Source: Embleya sp051903075
GTDB lineage: Bacteria; Actinomycetota; Actinomycetes; Streptomycetales; Streptomycetaceae
Length of the DNA stretch: 64,000 nt
Direction: 5' to 3'
Assembly: GCF_051903075.1 (NCBI RefSeq)
Contig: NZ_CP182423.1
Coordinates: 1,054,001-1,118,000, forward strand
A program made the translations under genes and the position numbers. How positions within the stretch are numbered: position 1 is the stretch's first letter; each line of letters begins with the position of its first letter. The notes under the pieces were generated by a model. The model worked only from the letters and a program-made list of their open reading frames with translations. It was not told the origin of the DNA and ran no database searches. Below, piece by piece: positions 61,366 through 64,000 of the stretch.

Positions 61366-61701
61366 CTACTTGTGCGCCGCCGCCTCCGCCTTCATCTTCG
61401 CGACGGCGGCGTTGATGTCGCCCATCAGCTTGGTGTCGGAGCTGCCCAGCGAGTCGGCGATGTCGGTGAAGTTCTTGGCATACGCCGCGATGTTGCCCGC
61501 CGAGTTCTTCATCTGCGTGCTGAAGGTGTTGTAGGCCTCCTGCAGGGCGGGGCTGGCCTTCTCGAACACCAGGCCGTTCTGGAGCAGGGTGGCGACCTGG
61601 GTCTCCAGGTCGCCGAGTTCTTTGGAGATGTCGCTCAGCTTGGTGCCCATCCGGGTGGCGGCGCTGCGGATCTCGTCGTAATCGACCTTGATGTCGGCCA
61701 T
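61366..61701 (-). CDS. Esx-like (WXG100-superfamily) small protein 1
   Basis: 111 residues, helical hairpin composition with GGAGGACCCG before the ATG. Length, all-alpha character and position beside the EccC-like ATPase point to the WXG100 family. The turn holds QNGLVFEKASPALQEAY instead of W-x-G, so it is a variant member. No signal peptide. Probably forms a dimer with the adjacent protein and is exported by the ATPase. Last gene of a three-gene unit. Confidence 0.8.
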   Translation of the reverse strand: MADIKVDYDEIRSAATRMGTKLSDISKELGDLETQVATLLQNGLVFEKASPALQEAYNTFSTQMKNSAGNIAAYAKNFTDIADSLGSSDTKLMGDINAAVAKMKAEAAAHK

Positions 61702-61752
61702 CGGGTCCTCCGGGGGGGTTCGGGTGTCGGGTGGGGACGCGCGGGCGGGCCG

Positions 61753-62061
61753 CTACTGGGAGGAGTTGACCTTGTCGGCGATGTCCTTGTCCATGTCCTG
61801 AACGGACTGCATGATCTGCCGGAACTGCTGCGCGTAGCCCTTGATGCTCTCCGTCGCGGCCTGGAGCGCCGTGCTGAACTTCTCGTACTGCGCCTGGAGC
61901 GCGGGACTGGCCTTGACGAGAACGAGGTTGGTGGTGAGCACGTTGTCGACCTCGGTCTTGGCCTCCTTCATCCGGGGCACGAGCGTGTGCTCGACGCTGT
62001 TGTCCAGGAGGTTGGACACCCGGGTGATCTCGGAGTAGGTGAGTTTGATGTTGGCGCCCAT
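61753..62061 (-). CDS. Esx-like (WXG100-superfamily) small protein 2
   Basis: 102 residues. Two long helices flank NLVLVKASPALQAQY, a turn almost identical to that of the neighbouring protein (KASPALQ shared), again with no W-x-G. GAGGAGACC precedes the ATG. Separated by 51 bp from the next Esx-like gene. Paired, likely heterodimeric, substrate or chaperone of the type VII system. Confidence 0.8.
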   Translation of the reverse strand: MGANIKLTYSEITRVSNLLDNSVEHTLVPRMKEAKTEVDNVLTTNLVLVKASPALQAQYEKFSTALQAATESIKGYAQQFRQIMQSVQDMDKDIADKVNSSQ

Positions 62062-62119
62062 GGGGGTCTCCTCGGGAACGAGTCGGGGTGGGTCGTCGCG
62101 AACGACGGTGCGGCGAGCG

Positions 62120-63142
62120 TCAGTCGAGCTTGCCTCCGGGCGGCGGCTTCTGCACGCCCCCGCCCTTTTCGGTACCGTCGCTGCCGGCGTCCTCGTCGGC
62201 GTACTTGGGATCGCGCTTCCACTCGCTCTTGGGTCCGTCGCGAATGTAGTGCTCGGTCGTCTTCCCGGAGTGGCTGATCATGGTGCCACTGCCGTCCTTG
62301 TTGATGGTGAAGTCCGACGTGCTCTTGGTGCCGTCGCTCAACGTGGTGGTAATCGAGTAGTCGCGGACGTCGATCCGGCCCGGCTTTCCGTCCTTGCCCG
62401 CGCCCGGCACGTCGTCGACCCATTCCGGGGGACCCTTGTACGTGGTGGTCGTCTCGTAGGTCTGCCCCTGCGGATTGGTGATCTTCGACGTCTCCTTGAC
62501 GATGTTGTTGTCCTTGTCCAACTCGACACTCACGTCGATCTTGCCGTGCTCGTCCTCGTAGTGGTGCGAAGTCGGCGGCTTGTCACTGGGCTTGGGGGGC
62601 TCGTCGCCGGGCTTGGGGGGCGCGCTGTCCTCGCCCTTGGCGATCCAGGCGGCACACCACGCGGGCGCCTCCGGATCGTGGCATGCGTGTCGGATGGTCT
62701 CGTTCGGGTGATCGCGGAAGTACTCGGTGGCGCCGATCGAGGCCAGGTAGTCGTCCCACTTGGTCTTGTCCGCGAGCCACTTGTCGTGCGCGGCCTTGGC
62801 GTTGCGCCATTGGTCGATGCCCAGGCCGGTGGTGATCAGTCCCGCCGAACCGGAGATCCTCGAGTCCTGGTCGAAGAAGAGGTCGGATACCGCCTTGAAG
62901 CTGTCGGCGAGCTTGTTCAGCCCCTCCTTGGCCTTGGCGGTACGGGACTTGGAGTGGTGGTAGAAGCTGTTGAACGAGGTCGAGAGGCCGGAGGTGCCCA
63001 GGGCGGCGCGGCGCTCGGCGGCGCCGGCCTCGCCCAGCTCGCGAAATGCCCCGCCGGTGCCCGAATCGGCCTGCTTGGCGAGTTCTCTGAGCTTGGTATT
63101 GATCTCGTGCAGGTTGGTGTAGTCGATGGCGAAATCCGCCAT
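62120..63142 (-). CDS. Putative type VII-secreted protein
   Basis: 340 residues. The N-terminal 110 residues are an Esx-like helical module (MADFAIDYTNLHEINTKLRE, LSTSFNSFYHHSKSRTAKAK). A middle region has three Cys (HACHDPEAPAWCAAW). From about 175 on, a Pro-rich linker leads to a beta-rich domain with repeated motifs (TYETTTTYKGPPEWVDD, DYSITTTLSDGTKSTSDF). No known toxin motif. CAGGAGG precedes the ATG. First gene of the unit with two Esx-like proteins; probably an effector or surface protein. Confidence 0.75.
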   Translation of the reverse strand: MADFAIDYTNLHEINTKLRELAKQADSGTGGAFRELGEAGAAERRAALGTSGLSTSFNSFYHHSKSRTAKAKEGLNKLADSFKAVSDLFFDQDSRISGSAGLITTGLGIDQWRNAKAAHDKWLADKTKWDDYLASIGATEYFRDHPNETIRHACHDPEAPAWCAAWIAKGEDSAPPKPGDEPPKPSDKPPTSHHYEDEHGKIDVSVELDKDNNIVKETSKITNPQGQTYETTTTYKGPPEWVDDVPGAGKDGKPGRIDVRDYSITTTLSDGTKSTSDFTINKDGSGTMISHSGKTTEHYIRDGPKSEWKRDPKYADEDAGSDGTEKGGGVQKPPPGGKLD

Positions 63143-63330
63143 TCGGACCTCCTGTTCCTTGCCCGACTCGCGTGGTGGGCGGCCGCGCCGCGAACCGCTC
63201 CCATTTCTGTACGCGCCGCAACCATCGTGGGTTCAACCGAGATTGTCGCGAGGAAGAATGAACCCGGCGAACCATTGGCGCGTACAAAAGAGCGCCGTGG
63301 TTGCACGAATCGAGCGAGAGAGGCGCTTCG

Positions 63331-64000
63331 ATGGCTCGTCCCGGGGACTGGAGTGCGCTCGGCCTCGACAGCGATCCGACTCCCGGCGACGCCGACCGGA
63401 TCGACCGTGTGATCGCCGCGGAACTGACGTTCGTCGAGCTGGCCAAGACCATCGACAGCGGTCTGACCGAGGTCAAGAACACCTCCAGCGTGATCTTCGT
63501 CGGCAAGACCGCCGAGGCGCTGCGCGGCGTCATCGACGGGAACCTGCGCAACTACATCTCCACGTTCAAGAAGGCCCACGAGGACGTGCGCGCCGCGCTG
63601 ACCGCCTACGTCGGCGTGATGCGTCACGAGCAACACCGCGCGGACACCGCGCTGTCCGCCGCCGCCGCACTGTCCGAGGACGACAAGGAGGGGCGGGCCG
63701 CGCACAAGACCACCGCGGAGGACGCCAAGTCGATCCTGTCCACCGCGGCCGACACCGCCGCGCGTAAGATCATGGCCGCCGGCCAGTCCATCGCCTCCCC
63801 CGTGGACGAGTGCGAGGAGTTCTGGAAGGCGCTCGGCTGGATCGCGTTGATCCTGGCCATTCCCGCGATCTTCCTCGGCGGCCCGCTCGCGCTGCTCAGC
63901 ATCGCCCTCAACGTCGCGCTCCTGATCAAGACCGCGATCGACTTCGCGCACGGCAAGGCGAGCGTCACCCAGCTCGTGTTGGGCATCCTGGGCATGATCG
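63331..64000 (+). CDS. Putative T7SS-secreted protein, N-terminal part (right edge)
   Basis: 223 residues are visible before the window ends. WSALGLDSDPTPGDADRIDR at 7-26 matches the opening of the actinobacterial family annotated as putative T7SS-secreted protein, which usually continues into a large polymorphic toxin. Helical Esx-like segments run to about 145, followed by a hydrophobic stretch at 171-200 (ALILAIPAIFLGGPLALLSI). Divergent from the three-gene Esx unit. The toxin domain and its immunity gene should lie beyond the right edge. Confidence 0.8.
   Translation, partial: MARPGDWSALGLDSDPTPGDADRIDRVIAAELTFVELAKTIDSGLTEVKNTSSVIFVGKTAEALRGVIDGNLRNYISTFKKAHEDVRAALTAYVGVMRHEQHRADTALSAAAALSEDDKEGRAAHKTTAEDAKSILSTAADTAARKIMAAGQSIASPVDECEEFWKALGWIALILAIPAIFLGGPLALLSIALNVALLIKTAIDFAHGKASVTQLVLGILGMI

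Noticed and set aside
1..64000. CRISPR array, tRNA or rRNA genes, complete insertion sequence
   Set aside because: No regularly spaced repeats, no tRNA-like cloverleaf noticed and no transposase motif. Judged by eye only; a tRNA scan was not possible.

Overview
This is a 64 kb piece of a very GC-rich actinobacterial chromosome. The WhiB-type regulator, Lsr2, an AfsA/ScbR gamma-butyrolactone pair, a large LuxR-type regulator, ECF sigma factor, type VII secretion genes, frequent GTG starts and high third-position GC all point to a Streptomyces-like organism (Streptomycetaceae or a near relative). I cannot fix the genus. The layout is typical accessory or arm-like territory: many short transcription units, regulators beside secreted enzymes, gene remnants and strong hairpin terminators.

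Region 1 (1-7.1 kb, all minus strand) is the most interesting part: a compact RiPP operon. In transcription order it has a Stf0-like sulfotransferase, a 55-residue precursor-like peptide with a Tyr-rich C-terminal part, a cobalamin-type radical SAM enzyme, a DUF692/MNIO iron enzyme with a long C-terminal extension, a second radical SAM enzyme of the RiPP C-methyltransferase type (C-x7-C-x2-C), and the start of a DUF5825-like protein that runs off the left edge. Most of the later genes overlap or are separated by only a few bases.

Region 2 (7.3-20.9 kb) holds a secreted protein followed by its terminator and a decapitated cupin gene, a cyclophilin, a rifampin phosphotransferase preceded by a rifamycin-associated element, an esterase/metallo-hydrolase operon divergent from a LAL-type LuxR regulator, a lipoprotein, an isochorismatase-family remnant, and a 60-bp perfect palindrome overlapping the end of a GntR gene.

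Region 3 (20.9-30.6 kb) holds an orphan full-length lanthipeptide-type dehydratase, two secreted metalloproteases (a lectin-tailed metzincin and an M64 enzyme), an FGE-like protein, and a ClpN/HTH pair with two dyads upstream. Region 4 (30.6-36.4 kb) holds a WhiB protein, a divergent gamma-butyrolactone receptor/synthase pair with a HAD phosphatase, an anti-sigma-like kinase, and a secreted PEBP protein. Region 5 (36.4-53.8 kb) is a mosaic of single enzymes with regulators: a MerR-HEAT pair, LysR with a ketopantoate reductase-like gene, TetR with an MMPL transporter, lsr2, a Tat-exported flavoprotein, a secreted beta-helix protein and a serine hydrolase.

Region 6 (54.2-64 kb) is a type VII-like secretion locus: an ECF sigma factor, a membrane protein with a Pro-rich tail, a 1560-residue EccC/EssC-type ATPase, two small Esx-like proteins lacking W-x-G, a larger secreted-substrate candidate, and the N-terminal part of a putative T7SS-secreted toxin running off the right edge. 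The window contains no rRNA, tRNA, CRISPR array or intact insertion sequence that I could recognise.
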